Assembly: GCF_001676155.1 (NCBI RefSeq)
Contig: NZ_LZEW01000033.1
Coordinates: 62,001 to 126,000, forward strand
DNA from: Morganella psychrotolerans
GTDB taxonomy: Bacteria; Pseudomonadota; Gammaproteobacteria; Enterobacterales; Enterobacteriaceae
DNA: 64,000 bases
Reading direction: 5' to 3'
A program made the position numbers and the translations under genes. This document shows positions 30,628 to 42,184 of this stretch, piece after piece. Position 1 is the stretch's first letter. Every line of letters begins with the position of its first letter. The notes under the pieces were generated by a model. That model did not search any database, had not been told where the DNA came from, and saw only the letters and a program-made list of their open reading frames with translations.

Positions 30628-32077
30628 TCAGGGACGATATACTTTCACATTCGTGAAACCCTGCTCCAGCAAATAAAGTGCCTGCAGGCGGCTCATCACA
30701 CCCCGGTCACAGTACAACAGGTAATCTGTCTCTTTTGGTAAATCACCAAACTGTGAGCTGAGTTTATAGAATGGCAGTAATCTGACATCCACGCCCTCAA
30801 TTACCAGCGGATGTGACTCTTGTTCCTCCGGCGAGCGGATATCCAGAACCACGTCAGCGGCAGACAGCACTGAAACCATCTCAACTTCTGTTACCTGCTG
30901 CGGCGGATTTTTTGTAATTTCCCGGATATCAATATTTTGCGCGGCAGCGACAACATCATTAAGGATCGCAAAGTTGAATTTTTCTTCTTCCGCTTCGATT
31001 TTTTTCTTTAATGGCTTTGACTGTCGGGTTTTTCGAGATAACGCCACAGAATTCCGGCATGACGCGGGCAAAATCTTCCGTACCGATTTCGCGGGCAACA
31101 TTAATAATGGTTTCTTTATCATGAGAGATAAGCGGACGCAGCACCAGGGTGTCTGTCGCGTTATCAATCATGCGCAGATTGGTTAAGGTCTGGCTGGATA
31201 CCTGCCCCAGTGCCTCACCGGTAACAATCGCCTGCACGCCGTAGCGCTGTGCCACAGCAGATGCCGCGCGCACCATCATGCGTTTGAGTACCACGCCCAT
31301 CTGACCGTCATCTACGTTTTCCAGAATCTCTGCCACGACCGGCTCGAAATTCACCGCCACAAAACGGACTTTATGCGAGCTGCCGAAACGGTTCCACAGG
31401 TAATAAGCCACCTGTTTCACGCCCGTTTCATGTGCGGCACCGCCTAAATTAAAGAAGCAGTAATGCACACGACAGCCACGGCGCATCAGCATGTAGCTGG
31501 AAACCCCGGAATCGTACCCGCCGGAAATCAGCGACAATACCTCTTCCTGTGTCCCGATAGGGAAACCGCCGATACCTTCCAGACGACGAACCACCAGGAT
31601 CAGCTTATCGTCTTCCACTTCCAGATTCACAGTGACATCCGGATGGGTCAGTTTCACTTTTGCTGATGCAATATGCTGGTTCAGACCACCGCCGACATAA
31701 CGCTCAACCTCACTGGAGGTAAACGGATGTTTGCCCCGGCGCTTCACACGAACACAAAATGTTTTGTTTTCCAGTGACGCGCCATACATCTCAAAAGCCT
31801 GTTCATAAATATTGTGCAGGTCTGTAAATGCGCGATCTTCCACCTGTAAAATATGGTGGATGCCCGGAATGCGGGTCAGGCGGTCAGCAACCCCTTCGCC
31901 CAGCTCTTCTTTCTTCACGCGGACTTCAATAAAATCCCAGTGACGGACAACAGCCACATCGTCTGCAATATCTTTCAGCACATTGCGGATATTACTGTTC
32001 AGAATTTTAATAAAGCGCAGGCGTACACTCTGGCTTTTGATGGTAATTTCAGGAAATAATTTAATGATAAACTTCAT
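30628..32077 (-). CDS. thiI: ThiI, tRNA 4-thiouridine synthase and thiamine sulfur carrier, frame interrupted by +1 base in an A7 tract
   Basis: Makes 4-thiouridine at tRNA position 8 and donates sulfur for the thiamine thiazole ring. Domains in order: ferredoxin-like plus THUMP (to about residue 165), PP-loop ATPase ([17 protein letters not shown]), and C-terminal rhodanese domain with the persulfide Cys in [13 protein letters not shown]. The frame breaks after VKAIKEK. Removing one A from the run of seven (plus-strand T run 30999-31005) gives [11 protein letters not shown] and a 482-residue protein, exactly the E. coli length. It is divergent from xseB-ispA-dxs. ThiI and Dxs both serve thiamine synthesis. 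Confidence 0.94.
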
Positions 32078-32290
32078 AACGGTTTAATGGCTATCATATT
32101 GATTTGCAAGGGACAGAGCGGCCGGTATCAGATAAACGGCAATCTCCGTTGATGAATTTGAAAGGCGGCAGTATATCACTATATCCCGATCTGCCCCGTA
32201 AAAATCGTAAATGAGGGCCACAATTTTCACCGGAAAGTGTAAACTGGAATTTATTTGCGACATAAATGTAACATCAGCGAAAAACAGACT

Positions 32291-32545
32291 ATGACAAAGA
32301 AAACATCTGCTGCAAAAACAGACGCTCTGACCTTTGAAGCCTCACTTGATGCGCTTGAGGGGATTGTCACCCGCCTGGAAGCCGGTAATCTGCCGCTTGA
32401 AGAGGCACTCGGTGAATTTGAGCGCGGTATCGCACTGACCCGCACCAGCCAGAAAACCCTGATGGCGGCGGAACAGCGGGTGCAAATCCTGCTTAATGAT
32501 GATGAAAATACGCCGCTGAGCGACTTTTCATCTGATGAAGACTGA
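32291..32545 (+). CDS. xseB: XseB, exonuclease VII small subunit
   Basis: Small helical subunit (84 residues) that coats the XseA nuclease of exonuclease VII. The signature [20 protein letters not shown] followed by [15 protein letters not shown] is clear. The start MTKKTSAAK at 32291 is preferred over an upstream in-frame ATG at 32255 by family length, although the ribosome site is weak. First gene of an xseB-ispA-dxs run. Confidence 0.93.
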   Translation: MTKKTSAAKTDALTFEASLDALEGIVTRLEAGNLPLEEALGEFERGIALTRTSQKTLMAAEQRVQILLNDDENTPLSDFSSDED

Positions 32546-32587
32546 CAACCCGGTTTCCGGCTGCAACCTGTGTGAATGAGAATAATC

Positions 32588-33505
32588 ATGCCTGAACAAA
32601 CACCCGACACATTCCGCACTCAACTGGCGCATACCAGGGAGCACATTGACAGTGTCCTCGACGATATTCTGACCACATTGCCTTTCGCCGCAACAGACAT
32701 GGGAAAAGCCATGCACTACGGCGCACTGCTCGGCGGAAAACGCCTGCGCCCTTTCCTGGTGTATGCGGTGGGAGAGATGTTTGGTGTTACCACCGAAAAC
32801 CTGGATGCACCGGCAGCGGCCATCGAGTGTATCCATGCGTATTCTTTGATCCACGACGATTTACCGGCAATGGATGATGATACTCTGCGCCGTGGTAAAC
32901 CGACCTGCCATGTTGCTTTCGGTGAGGCTAATGCCATTCTGGCAGGCGATGCACTGCAAACCCTGGCATTCTCTGTTCTCGCCCGCCGCCCGATGCCCGA
33001 TGTCCGTCCTGCTGATCGTCTTGCAATGATTGCTGAACTGGCAGATGCTGCCGGTTTAGGCGGAATGTGCGGCGGACAGGCGCTTGATCTGGCAGCCGAA
33101 GGTAAAAATGTCGATATTTATGCGCTGGAACAAATACATAACCACAAGACCGGTGCTTTAATCCGTGCGTCTGTCCGCATGGGTGCTATGAGCGCCGGTG
33201 AAGCAGGCTATACTGTATTACCGGCTCTTGATACTTACGCCCGGGCTATCGGTCTGGCGTTTCAGGTTCAGGATGACATCCTCGATGTCATCGGTCATAC
33301 CGATGTTATCGGAAAAAGCCAGGGTAGTGATGCCGCTCACGGAAAGAGTACCTATCCGTCACTGCTTGGTTTAAAAGAGGCTCAGAATAAAGCACAGGCG
33401 CTTTATAAAGAGTCACTGACTGCGCTTTCACAACTTGAAGAACATCATTACAACACAGCAACCCTGCGTGAACTTGCTAACTTTGTGATTGAACGCAACA
33501 GCTAA
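32588..33505 (+). CDS. ispA: IspA, farnesyl diphosphate synthase
   Basis: Condenses IPP with DMAPP and GPP to make C15 farnesyl diphosphate for quinones, undecaprenyl phosphate and heme o. The 305-residue protein has the first Asp-rich motif DDLPAMDDDTLRRG (FARM) and the second QVQDDILDVIG, plus GGKRLRPFL. The ATG at 32588 (MPEQTPDTFR) has GAG just upstream; an in-frame ATG at 32576 does not. Encoded 42 bases after xseB and before dxs. Confidence 0.95.
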   Translation: MPEQTPDTFRTQLAHTREHIDSVLDDILTTLPFAATDMGKAMHYGALLGGKRLRPFLVYAVGEMFGVTTENLDAPAAAIECIHAYSLIHDDLPAMDDDTLRRGKPTCHVAFGEANAILAGDALQTLAFSVLARRPMPDVRPADRLAMIAELADAAGLGGMCGGQALDLAAEGKNVDIYALEQIHNHKTGALIRASVRMGAMSAGEAGYTVLPALDTYARAIGLAFQVQDDILDVIGHTDVIGKSQGSDAAHGKSTYPSLLGLKEAQNKAQALYKESLTALSQLEEHHYNTATLRELANFVIERNS

Positions 33506-33562
33506 TACTGCTGGTACGTTCCGGCATTTTCAGAAACTTTAATAAGAATTAGTGAGCATTAC

Positions 33563-35432
33563 ATGAGTATTGATATCGCTAAATATCCGACTTTGGCACT
33601 CGTTGAGACGCCTGATGATTTGCGTCTGTTACCGAAAGAGACTTTACCCAAGCTCTGTGACGAACTCCGCCAGTATCTGTTAAACAGTGTCAGCCGTTCC
33701 AGCGGGCACTTTGCATCCGGTCTGGGCACGATTGAACTGACTGTGGCACTCCATTATGTTTATCAGACGCCGTTTGATAATCTGATCTGGGATGTCGGTC
33801 ATCAGGCATATCCGCATAAAATTCTGACCGGGCGGCGCGACCGCATTGACACTATCCGCCATAAAAACGGGCTGCATGCGTTCCCGTGGCGGGAAGAGAG
33901 CGAATATGATGTGCTGAGTGTCGGGCACTCTTCGACCTCGATCAGTGCCGGTGTCGGGATGGCTGTTGCGGCTGCCCGCGAAAACCGCAACCGCAAAACC
34001 GTTTGTGTGATTGGTGACGGTGCGATTACGGCAGGTATGGCATTTGAAGCAATGAATCACGGCGGGGATATCAAATCCGACATGCTGGTTATTCTCAATG
34101 ATAATGAGATGTCGATTTCCGAAAATGTCGGCGCACTGAATAATCATCTGGCGCAACTGCTCTCCGGCAAGCTCTACACCACGCTGCGTGAAGGCGGAAA
34201 GAAAGTCTTCTCCGGTCTGCCGCCTATCAAAGATCTGCTGAAAAAAAACGGAAGAACACATTAAAGGAATGGTTGTTCCGAGCACCTTCTTTGAAGAGCT
34301 GGGCTTTAATTACATCGGCCCGGTCGATGGTCATGATGTGGTGTCACTTATCCAGACCCTGAAAAATATGCGCGACCTGAAAGGGCCGCAATTTCTGCAT
34401 ATTATGACCAAGAAAGGTCGTGGTTATGAACCCGCCGAGAAAGATCCAATCAGCTGGCATGCTGTGCCGCAGTTTGATCCGTCAACCGGCGCACTGCCGA
34501 AAAGCAAATCCTCAAAACCGGGTTTTTCCAAAATATTCGGGGACTGGTTATGTGAAGAAGCAGAGCACGACCCGAAACTGATGGCGATCACCCCTGCCAT
34601 GCGTGAAGGCTCAGGCATGGTGCGCTTTTCCAAATCCTTCCCGGAACAATATTTTGATGTGGCGATTGCCGAGCAGCACGCCGTCACATTTGCGGCAGGT
34701 CTTGCTATCGGTGGCTACAAACCGGTGGTGGCAATTTACTCCAGCTTCCTGCAACGCGCGTATGACCAGGTTATTCATGATGTGGCGATTCAGAAGCTGC
34801 CGGTGCTGTTTGCTATCGATCGTGCAGGGATTGTCGGCAACGATGGTCCTACTCACCAGGGCGCGTTTGATCTCTCTTTCCTGCGCACACTGCCAAATAT
34901 GGTCATAATGACCCCGAGCGATGAAAACGAGTGCCGCCAGATGCTGCACACCGGTCATCACTACAGTAAAGGTCCGGTTGCTGTCCGCTATCCGCGCGGC
35001 AGTGGCTGTGGTGCGACTCTGCAACCTTTTACCGAGCTTGAAATCGGCAAAGGTGTTGTCCGCCGTGAAGGTGAAAAAACAGCTATTCTGGTATTCGGTA
35101 CATTGCTGGAAGAAGCCCTGAAGGCCGCTGAAAACCTGAATGCAACTGTCGTTGATATGCGTTTTGTCAAACCGCTGGATGAAGCATTGATCCTGGAAAT
35201 GGCAGCACGCCATGGCACACTCGTTACCATTGAAGAAAATGCGGTTATGGGTGGCGCGGGCAGTGGTGTGAATGAATTTCTGATGGCACAGCGCAAACCG
35301 GTGCCGGTGCTGAATATCGGACTACCTGATATCTACGTTCCGCAGGGCGATCAGGAAGAGATCCGCCGCGATATGGGGCTGGATGCTGAGCATATTCAGC
35401 AATCAATTGAAGCCTATCTGGCGAAAGCCTGA
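33563..35432 (+). CDS. dxs: Dxs, 1-deoxy-D-xylulose-5-phosphate synthase, frame interrupted by +1 base in an A8 tract
   Basis: Thiamine-diphosphate enzyme that makes DXP from pyruvate and glyceraldehyde-3-phosphate, the entry to the MEP isoprenoid pathway and to thiamine and pyridoxal. The ThDP motif [15 protein letters not shown] to LNDNEMSIS, the catalytic [15 protein letters not shown] and the C-terminal transketolase domain are intact. The frame breaks after DLLKK in eight A at 34241-34248. With seven A it reads [15 protein letters not shown] and gives 622 residues. Because enterobacteria generally cannot live without this pathway, a real null is unlikely. Confidence 0.95.
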
Positions 35433-35453
35433 TTAGTAGCAGTTAGTTGAAAC

Positions 35454-35482
35454 CAAAAAACCTGCTTTCGCAGGTTTTTTGG
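35454..35482. terminator. Bidirectional terminator between dxs and thiL
   Basis: AAAAAACCTGC and GCAGGTTTTTT flank a TTTC loop, giving a T-run on both strands for the two convergent transcripts. Confidence 0.92.
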
Positions 35483-35524
35483 TTTTGATAACTATAGGTA
35501 ACTATCGGTATACCGCGTTTTATA

Positions 35525-36514
35525 TTATTCCGCCGTCACTTTCTCAGCAAAATGATCAAACCCTTTCAGTGATGGCGTTACTTCTTTGCCCTGACTGAAA
35601 TAGCGTATCCCGTCACTTTCCGGTTTCATCTGACCAATGCAGCGGAACGGCGCCCCCGTATGAGCCAGTGCCATTTCCAGCGCGCCCCGGTTTATCTCTG
35701 GGATAGTGAAACAAAGTTCATAATCTTCCCCGCCTGACAGTGCCCAGGTCAGTGCCTGTTCCGGGTCAACATTCGCTTTCATTTCAGGCGACAACGGCAG
35801 CATATCCAAATCGATTTTTGCCCCGCAGCGACTGGCTTTGAGAATGTGACCAAGGTCAGAAATCAATCCGTCTGAGAGATCAATCGCCGATGTTGCCAGG
35901 TTACGTAATGCCTGTCCCTGCAAAATCCGGGGTTGCGGGCGCAGATGGCGTTTCAGGAAAAACTCGCGGGCAGCCGGATCTGTCACCTGTAATTGCTCCA
36001 GCAAAATAGCCAGCCCGGCGGCACTGTCACCCAGAGTACCGGTCACATAGATCCAGTCACCGTTACGCGCACCCGCACGTTTCAGGGCGCGTCCGGCAGG
36101 CACCAGACCATGAACAGTCAGGGTCAGACTCATCGGTCCGCGCGTGGTATCGCCGCCAATCAGTTGCATGCCATAATAATTAAGCTGCTCAAAGAAGCTG
36201 TCACTGAATTCGCCCAGCCAGTCTTCATCAACGGTGGGTAATGTCAGCGCAAGTGAAACCCATGCCGGATCAGCGCCAACGGCGGCGAGATCACTTAAAT
36301 TCACAGCAAGGGATTTCCACGCCAGGTCGCGGGCAGAGACAGAAGGCAGAAAATGAATGCCGCTGACCAGGGTATCGGTACTGACAGCAAGCTGCTGTTT
36401 TTCCGCCACTGACATCAGTGCGCAGTCATCGCCAATCCCCAGCTCGACGTCCCGGCGGTAATAGTGCTGCCGGTCAAAAAAACGTCGGATGAGATCAAAT
36501 TCACCACAGGCCAT
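35525..36514 (-). CDS. thiL: ThiL, thiamine-monophosphate kinase
   Basis: Phosphorylates thiamine monophosphate to the active cofactor thiamine diphosphate. The 329-residue protein belongs to the PurM/ThiL/HypE/SelD fold. It shows GIGDDCALM (ATP/Mg site), [30 protein letters not shown] and [16 protein letters not shown]. The start MACGEFDLI at 36514 matches E. coli; the ATG at 36529 is less likely. Last gene of the nrdR-ribD-ribH-nusB-thiL operon. The pgpA that follows in E. coli is missing. Confidence 0.95.
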   Translation of the reverse strand: MACGEFDLIRRFFDRQHYYRRDVELGIGDDCALMSVAEKQQLAVSTDTLVSGIHFLPSVSARDLAWKSLAVNLSDLAAVGADPAWVSLALTLPTVDEDWLGEFSDSFFEQLNYYGMQLIGGDTTRGPMSLTLTVHGLVPAGRALKRAGARNGDWIYVTGTLGDSAAGLAILLEQLQVTDPAAREFFLKRHLRPQPRILQGQALRNLATSAIDLSDGLISDLGHILKASRCGAKIDLDMLPLSPEMKANVDPEQALTWALSGGEDYELCFTIPEINRGALEMALAHTGAPFRCIGQMKPESDGIRYFSQGKEVTPSLKGFDHFAEKVTAE

Positions 36515-36544
36515 AATCAGAAATTCCACGGTCAGATAAAAGAC

Positions 36545-36568
36545 AAAAGGCCGGTTTTACCGGCCTTC
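36545..36568 (-). terminator. Hairpin between nusB and thiL, possible partial terminator
   Basis: Minus-strand AAGGCCGGT and ACCGGCCTT form a stem followed by TTTTG in the 98-base nusB-thiL gap. The short T-run suggests read-through to thiL. Confidence 0.45.
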
Positions 36569-36612
36569 TTTATATCAGTTCATGTATGTCCGTTCATGAA
36601 AGCGTCAGATGA

Positions 36613-37029
36613 TCACTTTTTACTACGGGCATTGGGTGCTGCTTTATCCAGCACGCCATTCACAAATTTGTGGCTGTCTTCCGCGCCGAACACTTTTGCC
36701 AGCTCGATAGCTTCATTGATAACCACTTTATAAGGGACATCTTCACGGTAGCTTAATTCATACATCGCCAGGCGTAAAACGGCTCTTTCGACCTGACCTA
36801 ATTCCTCAAGCTGACGGGAAAGGAACGGTGCCATCAGTGCATCAAGACGCACTGCATTCGTTGCTGCGCCGAAAAGCAGCTCACGAAAATAGGCGACATC
36901 AACGTCTTTGACATCCTGCTCTGACAGAAATTCCACTTCGACATCCGCAATATTATTGCCGGATAACTGCCACGAATAAAGCGCCTGAACGGCACATTCA
37001 CGAGCACGACGACGAGCTGCTGGTTTCAC
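36613..37029 (-). CDS. nusB: NusB, transcription antitermination factor
   Basis: All-helical RNA-binding protein that with NusE (S10) binds boxA and supports antitermination of rRNA operons. The 138-residue sequence shows the N-terminal Arg-rich helix [37 protein letters not shown] and [11 protein letters not shown]. It is 27 bases after ribH, the usual riboflavin-nusB pairing. Confidence 0.97.
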   Translation of the reverse strand: MKPAARRRARECAVQALYSWQLSGNNIADVEVEFLSEQDVKDVDVAYFRELLFGAATNAVRLDALMAPFLSRQLEELGQVERAVLRLAMYELSYREDVPYKVVINEAIELAKVFGAEDSHKFVNGVLDKAAPNARSKK

Positions 37030-37056
37030 ACATATCCCCTTGACTTAAATCTAAAT

Positions 37057-37527
37057 TCAGCCTTTGATGGCTTTAATCACATTGATCATTTCCAGCGCGG
37101 TCATGGCAGCTTCCGCTCCCTTGTTACCGGCTTTGGTTCCCGCACGTTCAATGGCCTGTTCGATACTTTCGGTGGTCAGAACCCCGAACGTTACCGGAAT
37201 CGCACTGTTCATGGCGACAGCCGATAATCCGGAGCTGCATTCACCGGCGACATATTCAAAATGCGCTGTACCACCGCGGATCACGGTTCCCAGTGCAATA
37301 ATGGCATCGTATTTTCCGGTTTCAGCCAGTGTTTTGACTGCCAGCGGCAGTTCATAAGCACCCGGTACCCAGACCGTTGTAATATTCTCAGAGGAGACCT
37401 GACCGATTCGCTCAAGGGCATCAACCGCGCCGTCTAACAGGCTGTCGTTGATGAAGTTGTTAAAGCGGGCGACTGCGATAGCGATACGCGCACCGGGCGC
37501 ACTGACAACACCTTTAATGACGTTCAT
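37057..37527 (-). CDS. ribH: RibH (RibE), 6,7-dimethyl-8-ribityllumazine synthase
   Basis: Penultimate riboflavin step, joining the RibD-derived pyrimidine and dihydroxybutanone phosphate; assembles as a 60-mer. The 156-residue protein shows [32 protein letters not shown], the phosphate loop [17 protein letters not shown], and [20 protein letters not shown]. Encoded between ribD and nusB. E. coli literature uses ribE or ribH for the same gene. Confidence 0.97.
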   Translation of the reverse strand: MNVIKGVVSAPGARIAIAVARFNNFINDSLLDGAVDALERIGQVSSENITTVWVPGAYELPLAVKTLAETGKYDAIIALGTVIRGGTAHFEYVAGECSSGLSAVAMNSAIPVTFGVLTTESIEQAIERAGTKAGNKGAEAAMTALEMINVIKAIKG

Positions 37528-37648
37528 AGCCTTTCCTTCTTACGAGTTTCATACTGTGGGGCGCGGATTTTACCACATTCTTTGCACTACCGCGCCTGTG
37601 TTTTTCAAACTCCGGTATAAAAATTAAATTCCGGCGTAAATTCAGTGA

Positions 37649-38760
37649 TTAATATACAGGGATCAACCGCAGGCGGATATCCGGTCCCACCTGCGTAACA
37701 TCGTCAATTCTGAACTCCGGTGCATCCCGCAGATGGGTGAGCGGCGGCAGGGTAAAGAGATCCTGCGCACCGCTGCCCAGAATTTTCGGTGCCAGATATA
37801 ATACAATTTCATCTGCCAGCCCGGCTTTCAGTAATGCCCCTGCCAGATGCGATCCGCACTCTGTCCAGACAGTATTAATACCGCGCTTGCCGAGTTGCAT
37901 CATCAGCAGCACGAGGTCAACCCCGGTGCCGTTCTCCGGCAGAATAATCTCTTCCACATTACCCTGCCACTCATCCGGCTGAGACTGTGTCCGCGCCAGC
38001 CAGCAACTACCCGGCAATTGTGTTACGCGGTGCTGTGCTGTTACGCGCTGGCGACTATCTGTAATAATCCGTACCGGCTGGCGGATATCTTCCTGCGGAT
38101 ACGCTTTTTGTAATGCTGCAGGGAAATCATCATAACGGACCGTCAGACCGGGATCGTCTGCCAGTACCGTGGCGCTGGTCGACAGAATCGCCCCTGCCTG
38201 CGCGCGGAACTGCTGCACATCCTGCCGCGCGGCTTTCGAGGTGATCCACTGACTCTTACCATTTGCCAGTGCCGTTTTGCCGTCAACAGATGCCGCCATT
38301 TTCAGCTGAATATACGGAAAACCGGTACGCATCAGCTTAAAAAAGCCCTTGTTCAGCGCTTCCGCTTCCTGCATCAATACGCCGTGACTGACCTCAATTC
38401 CGGCTTCACGCAATTTATACAGCCCGCGCCCGGCAACCTGCGGATTCGGATCCTGCATGGCAGCCACCACACGACAAATGCCCGCATTAACCAGAGCCTG
38501 GGCACACGGCGGCGTACGACCGTGATGACTGCACGGCTCCAGTGTGACATAAGCGGTCGCACCACGGGCGTTTCACCCGCCATGCGCAGCGCATGCACCT
38601 CTGCGTGTGCCTCTCCGGCACGCTGATGATACCCTTCGCCAACAATCTCACCATCGCGGACAATCACACACCCGACATTCGGATTCGGTGCCGTGGTAAA
38701 ACGCCCGAGCGCCGCTAATTCAAGCGCCCGCGCCATATAAAACTCATCAGATTGCATCAT
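37649..38760 (-). CDS. ribD: RibD, riboflavin deaminase-reductase, frame interrupted (one base missing)
   Basis: Bifunctional riboflavin enzyme: N-terminal cytidine-deaminase-like domain (HAEVHALRMAGE and, after the break, TLEPCSHHGRTPPCAQ with the zinc ligands) and C-terminal NADPH reductase (FPYIQLKMAASVDGKTALA). The frame fails after MAGET near 38570. Adding one base (for instance GAAACGGCCCGT in place of GAAACGCCCGT) gives MAGETARGATAYVTLEPC and 370 residues. The start at 38760 (MMQSDEFYMAR) has AGGAC eight bases upstream and lies five bases after the nrdR stop. This gene is normally essential without external riboflavin, so artefact is the likeliest cause. Confidence 0.93.
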
Positions 38761-38764
38761 ATTT

Positions 38765-39214
38765 TCAGTCCTGTAACCGCGCGATCTCTTCGCCAAACTC
38801 ACGGATATCCTCAAAACTGCGGTAAACAGACGCAAAACGGATATAAGCCACTTTATCGAGTTTTTTCAGCTCACCCATCACCAGTTCGCCGACAAACTTA
38901 GCAGAGACTTCCCGCTCGCCCGTAGCGCGTAGCTGTGATTTGATGTGGCTGAGGGAATCTTCAATATTGTCAGAGCTGACAGGGCGCTTTTCCAGGGCTT
39001 TCTGCATTCCCCTGCGCAATTTTTCTTCATCGAAAGGCTCGCGGCTGTCATCACTTTTAATGATGCGCGGCATCACCAGTTCGGCGATTTCAAATGTCGT
39101 AAAACGTTCGTGACATTCCAGGCACTGACGGCGGCGGCGTACCTGAGAACCATCACCCACCAGACGGGAGTCGATGACTTTTGTATCAACGGCGGAACAA
39201 AATGGGCAATGCAT
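38765..39214 (-). CDS. nrdR: NrdR, repressor of ribonucleotide reductase genes
   Basis: Zinc-ribbon plus ATP-cone repressor that senses ATP/dATP and controls nrd operons. The 149-residue protein shows [15 protein letters not shown] and the second Cys pair in [17 protein letters not shown], then the ATP cone [16 protein letters not shown]. First gene of the riboflavin-nusB-thiL operon as in E. coli. Confidence 0.97.
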   Translation of the reverse strand: MHCPFCSAVDTKVIDSRLVGDGSQVRRRRQCLECHERFTTFEIAELVMPRIIKSDDSREPFDEEKLRRGMQKALEKRPVSSDNIEDSLSHIKSQLRATGEREVSAKFVGELVMGELKKLDKVAYIRFASVYRSFEDIREFGEEIARLQD

Positions 39215-39266
39215 AAATTATCCTGCGGGTCAATGAACTGTTACGGTAGTTTACCCTGTTTATATA

Positions 39267-39307
39267 TAAAAAACACCCTGCATGCATACACATACAGGGT
39301 GTTTTCT
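39267..39307 (-). terminator. Terminator after secF
   Basis: Minus-strand AAAACACCCTGTATG and the partner CATGCAGGGTGTTTTTT flank a short loop, 18 bases after the secF stop. Confidence 0.88.
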
Positions 39308-39324
39308 ATTTTTTGCGACAGAAG

Positions 39325-40293
39325 TTACGGCAGCAGGGATTCCTGATCTGCGCCTTCTTTTTCGACTTTCTGGATAATCAGATGCTCGCGCTTCATCCCC
39401 AGTTTCAGGGCAAGTGCCGATGCAACATAGATTGATGAAATCGTACCGATAGAAACCCCGATCAACATCACCAGTGAGAAGCCTTCCAGCATCGCACCAC
39501 CGAAGATATAGAGCATCAGAACCACTAACAGTGTTGTTGCTGATGTCATGATCGTACGGCTTAATGTCTGAGTTAACGAGACGTTCATAATTTCATAAGA
39601 CGTACCACGGCGAATTTTACGGAAATTCTCACGGATACGGTCAGATACCACGATACTGTCATTCAGGGAGTAACCGATAACCGACATCAACGATGCCACA
39701 ATGGTCAGATCCACCTCAATATGAAACAGCGACAAGATACCCAGCGTGATGATAACGTCATGCGCCAGTGCGATAACCGCACCCATCGCCAGACGCCACT
39801 CAAAGCGCATCCCCACATAAAGAAGGATACAAATGAGAGCGGCGATCAGTGCCATCGCACCGGTCTGAGCCAGTTCCGCACCCACGCTCGGGCCGACAAA
39901 CTCGATACGCTTAACAACCGCGCCTTCATCAATGTTTGTATTAATGACATTGATAATTGTTTTACCGAGTTCCTGTCCTGCTGTCCCTTCTGCAGGAGGC
40001 AGACGCACCATAATATCGCGGCTGCTGCCAAAGTTCTGAATCAGCGGATCTTTGAAACCAGCCTGAGCGACTGTTTCACGGATTTTATCGAGATCAGCCG
40101 GCTGAGTGAAATTAACCTCAATGACCGTCCCCCCGGTGAAATCCAGACCCCAGTTGAACCCTTTCACGCCGATAATTGCAATTGATGCAATCAGCAGCAG
40201 AGCCGATATCGTAAATGCCACGTTGTCCCAGCGCATAAAGTCATAGACTCTGCGACCATGGTTTAATTGTTCAACAGTATAATCCTGTGCCAC
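39325..40293 (-). CDS. secF: SecF, protein-export membrane protein
   Basis: RND-like partner of SecD in the SecDF-YajC complex that uses the proton gradient to pull proteins across the inner membrane. The 322-residue protein has six predicted helices, [16 protein letters not shown] near the N-terminus, and [20 protein letters not shown]. The frame continues to 40338, but the GTG at 40293 ([14 protein letters not shown]) follows AAGGAG and matches E. coli. Ten bases after secD. Confidence 0.95.
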   Translation of the reverse strand: MAQDYTVEQLNHGRRVYDFMRWDNVAFTISALLLIASIAIIGVKGFNWGLDFTGGTVIEVNFTQPADLDKIRETVAQAGFKDPLIQNFGSSRDIMVRLPPAEGTAGQELGKTIINVINTNIDEGAVVKRIEFVGPSVGAELAQTGAMALIAALICILLYVGMRFEWRLAMGAVIALAHDVIITLGILSLFHIEVDLTIVASLMSVIGYSLNDSIVVSDRIRENFRKIRRGTSYEIMNVSLTQTLSRTIMTSATTLLVVLMLYIFGGAMLEGFSLVMLIGVSIGTISSIYVASALALKLGMKREHLIIQKVEKEGADQESLLP

Positions 40294-40303
40294 AACGTGC
40301 TCC

Positions 40304-42151
40304 TTAAATAGACAGCTTATTAATACGTTTACCGCCATACAGCAGGTTCACGATGGCGCGTGTTCCGATAATTGCTGTAAACATGGAGGTTGCCACACCA
40401 ATGGCTGTCGTAATCGCAAACCCTTTAATCGAACCGGTACCGACTGCGTAGAGAATAACCGCCGTAATCAGTGTGGTTAAGTTTGCGTCGATAATACTTG
40501 AGAACGCGCCTTTGTACCCTTCGTGGATAGCCTGCTGGACAGAGCGTCCGTTGCGCAGTTCCTCTTTGATACGTTCATTTATCAGTACGTTCGCATCGAC
40601 GGCAACGGCAAGGGTTAAGACGATCCCCGCAATCCCCGGCATGGTCAGCGTCGCACCCGGTAACAGCGACATCACCCCTACAATCAGGACAAGGTTTGCC
40701 ATTAACGCGCTACTCGCGATCAGACCAAATTTGCGGTAGTAAATCACCATGAAGCAAATTGAGGCCATCAGCCCCCACAGACACGCTTCCAGACCCTGCT
40801 CGATATTTTGCAGGCCTAAGGTCGGGCCGATAGTCCGCTCTTCCACAATCTGAATCGGCGCAATCAGAGCACCTGCACGCAGTAACAGTGATAACTGACG
40901 CGCTTCGTTACCGTCATCAATCCCGGTGATACGGAAACTCGACCCTAAGCGGGACTGAATATTCGCGATATTGATGACTTCTTCACTTTTCTCAAGGATA
41001 GATCGCCCGTTGGCATCTTTGCGTCCGCTGTCTTTGTATTCAACAAACAACGTTGCCATCGGCTTATACAGATTATCCTTGGTGAAATTGGACATGGTGT
41101 TACCACCGGCACTGTCCAGCGAGATGCTGACCTGCGGCTGTCCGTATTCATCACTCTGAGAAGTGGAGTCCGTAATATGGTCACCGGTCAGAATCACACG
41201 TTTGTACATTGCAACCGCACGCCCGTCACGGGTGTATTTCACTTCACTGTCACCCGGAATACGACCGGCTTCAATCGCCGCCGGATCCACCGTACTGTTT
41301 ACCAGACGGAATTCCAGTGTGGCAGTCGCCCCGAGAATTTCTTTCGCACGGGCGGTATCCTGAATACCCGGTAATTCGACCACGATGCGATCCGCACCCT
41401 GGCGCTGAACTAACGGCTCAGCAACACCCAGCTGGTTCACACGGTTACGCAGGATAGTGATATTCTGCATGACAGCATAGCTGCGCGCTTCACTCAGGCG
41501 CTCACCGCTCATCACGGCACTCAGCGTATTATCAGGTCCGTTTTTAAAGACGAGATCACGCAGGCGTTTTGATAAAACAGAACTGGCTTCAGAACGTGAT
41601 TCATCATCACGGAAGCGGACATCCACGCCGTAATCAGCCGCTTTACGGATAGAGGCAAACGGAATATTGTTCTCACGCAGCATCGAACGGACACTGTCGA
41701 GATTCTGCTCCTGCAGTTTACCCAGCGCGGTTTCCATATCCACTTCCATCAGGAAGTGAACACCACCACGCAGGTCGAGACCCAGTTTCATAGGCTCACC
41801 ACCGACGGCGCTCAGCCATTTCGGTGTCGCGGCTGCCAGGTTAAGTGCAACAACGTATTGTTCACCTAAGCCTTTCATCAGCTCTTCGCGGGCACGTAAC
41901 TGAATATCCGGATTTGAGAAACGGGCAAGAATTACACCATTTTCCAGTGCAATCGATTTACTCGCAATTTGGTCTTTTTCTAAGATGGTTCGGACCTGAT
42001 CCAGGGTCTGTTCATTGGCGGCGGTTCCCCGCGCGCCAGTGATTTGAACAGCCGGATCCTCACCATACAGGTTTGGAAGTGCATAAAGCAAACCGATGAG
42101 GATCGCAGCGATCAGCATCAGATACTTCCACAAAGGATAACGGTTTAACAC
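40304..42151 (-). CDS. secD: SecD, protein-export membrane protein
   Basis: Large subunit of SecDF. The 615-residue protein has one N-terminal helix ([17 protein letters not shown]), the periplasmic P1 head and base, then five helices with the proton-relay Asp in [36 protein letters not shown] is the family signature. Length equals E. coli. Operon order queA-tgt-yajC-secD-secF is conserved. Confidence 0.97.
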   Translation of the reverse strand: MLNRYPLWKYLMLIAAILIGLLYALPNLYGEDPAVQITGARGTAANEQTLDQVRTILEKDQIASKSIALENGVILARFSNPDIQLRAREELMKGLGEQYVVALNLAAATPKWLSAVGGEPMKLGLDLRGGVHFLMEVDMETALGKLQEQNLDSVRSMLRENNIPFASIRKAADYGVDVRFRDDESRSEASSVLSKRLRDLVFKNGPDNTLSAVMSGERLSEARSYAVMQNITILRNRVNQLGVAEPLVQRQGADRIVVELPGIQDTARAKEILGATATLEFRLVNSTVDPAAIEAGRIPGDSEVKYTRDGRAVAMYKRVILTGDHITDSTSQSDEYGQPQVSISLDSAGGNTMSNFTKDNLYKPMATLFVEYKDSGRKDANGRSILEKSEEVINIANIQSRLGSSFRITGIDDGNEARQLSLLLRAGALIAPIQIVEERTIGPTLGLQNIEQGLEACLWGLMASICFMVIYYRKFGLIASSALMANLVLIVGVMSLLPGATLTMPGIAGIVLTLAVAVDANVLINERIKEELRNGRSVQQAIHEGYKGAFSSIIDANLTTLITAVILYAVGTGSIKGFAITTAIGVATSMFTAIIGTRAIVNLLYGGKRINKLSI

Positions 42152-42184
42152 GGCAGTCCCTTCGGGAAAATCAGAGATAAAAGA

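Noticed and set aside
33680-34285. 201-codon frame antisense to dxs
   Set aside because: Antisense shadow of a conserved gene, no independent start signal.
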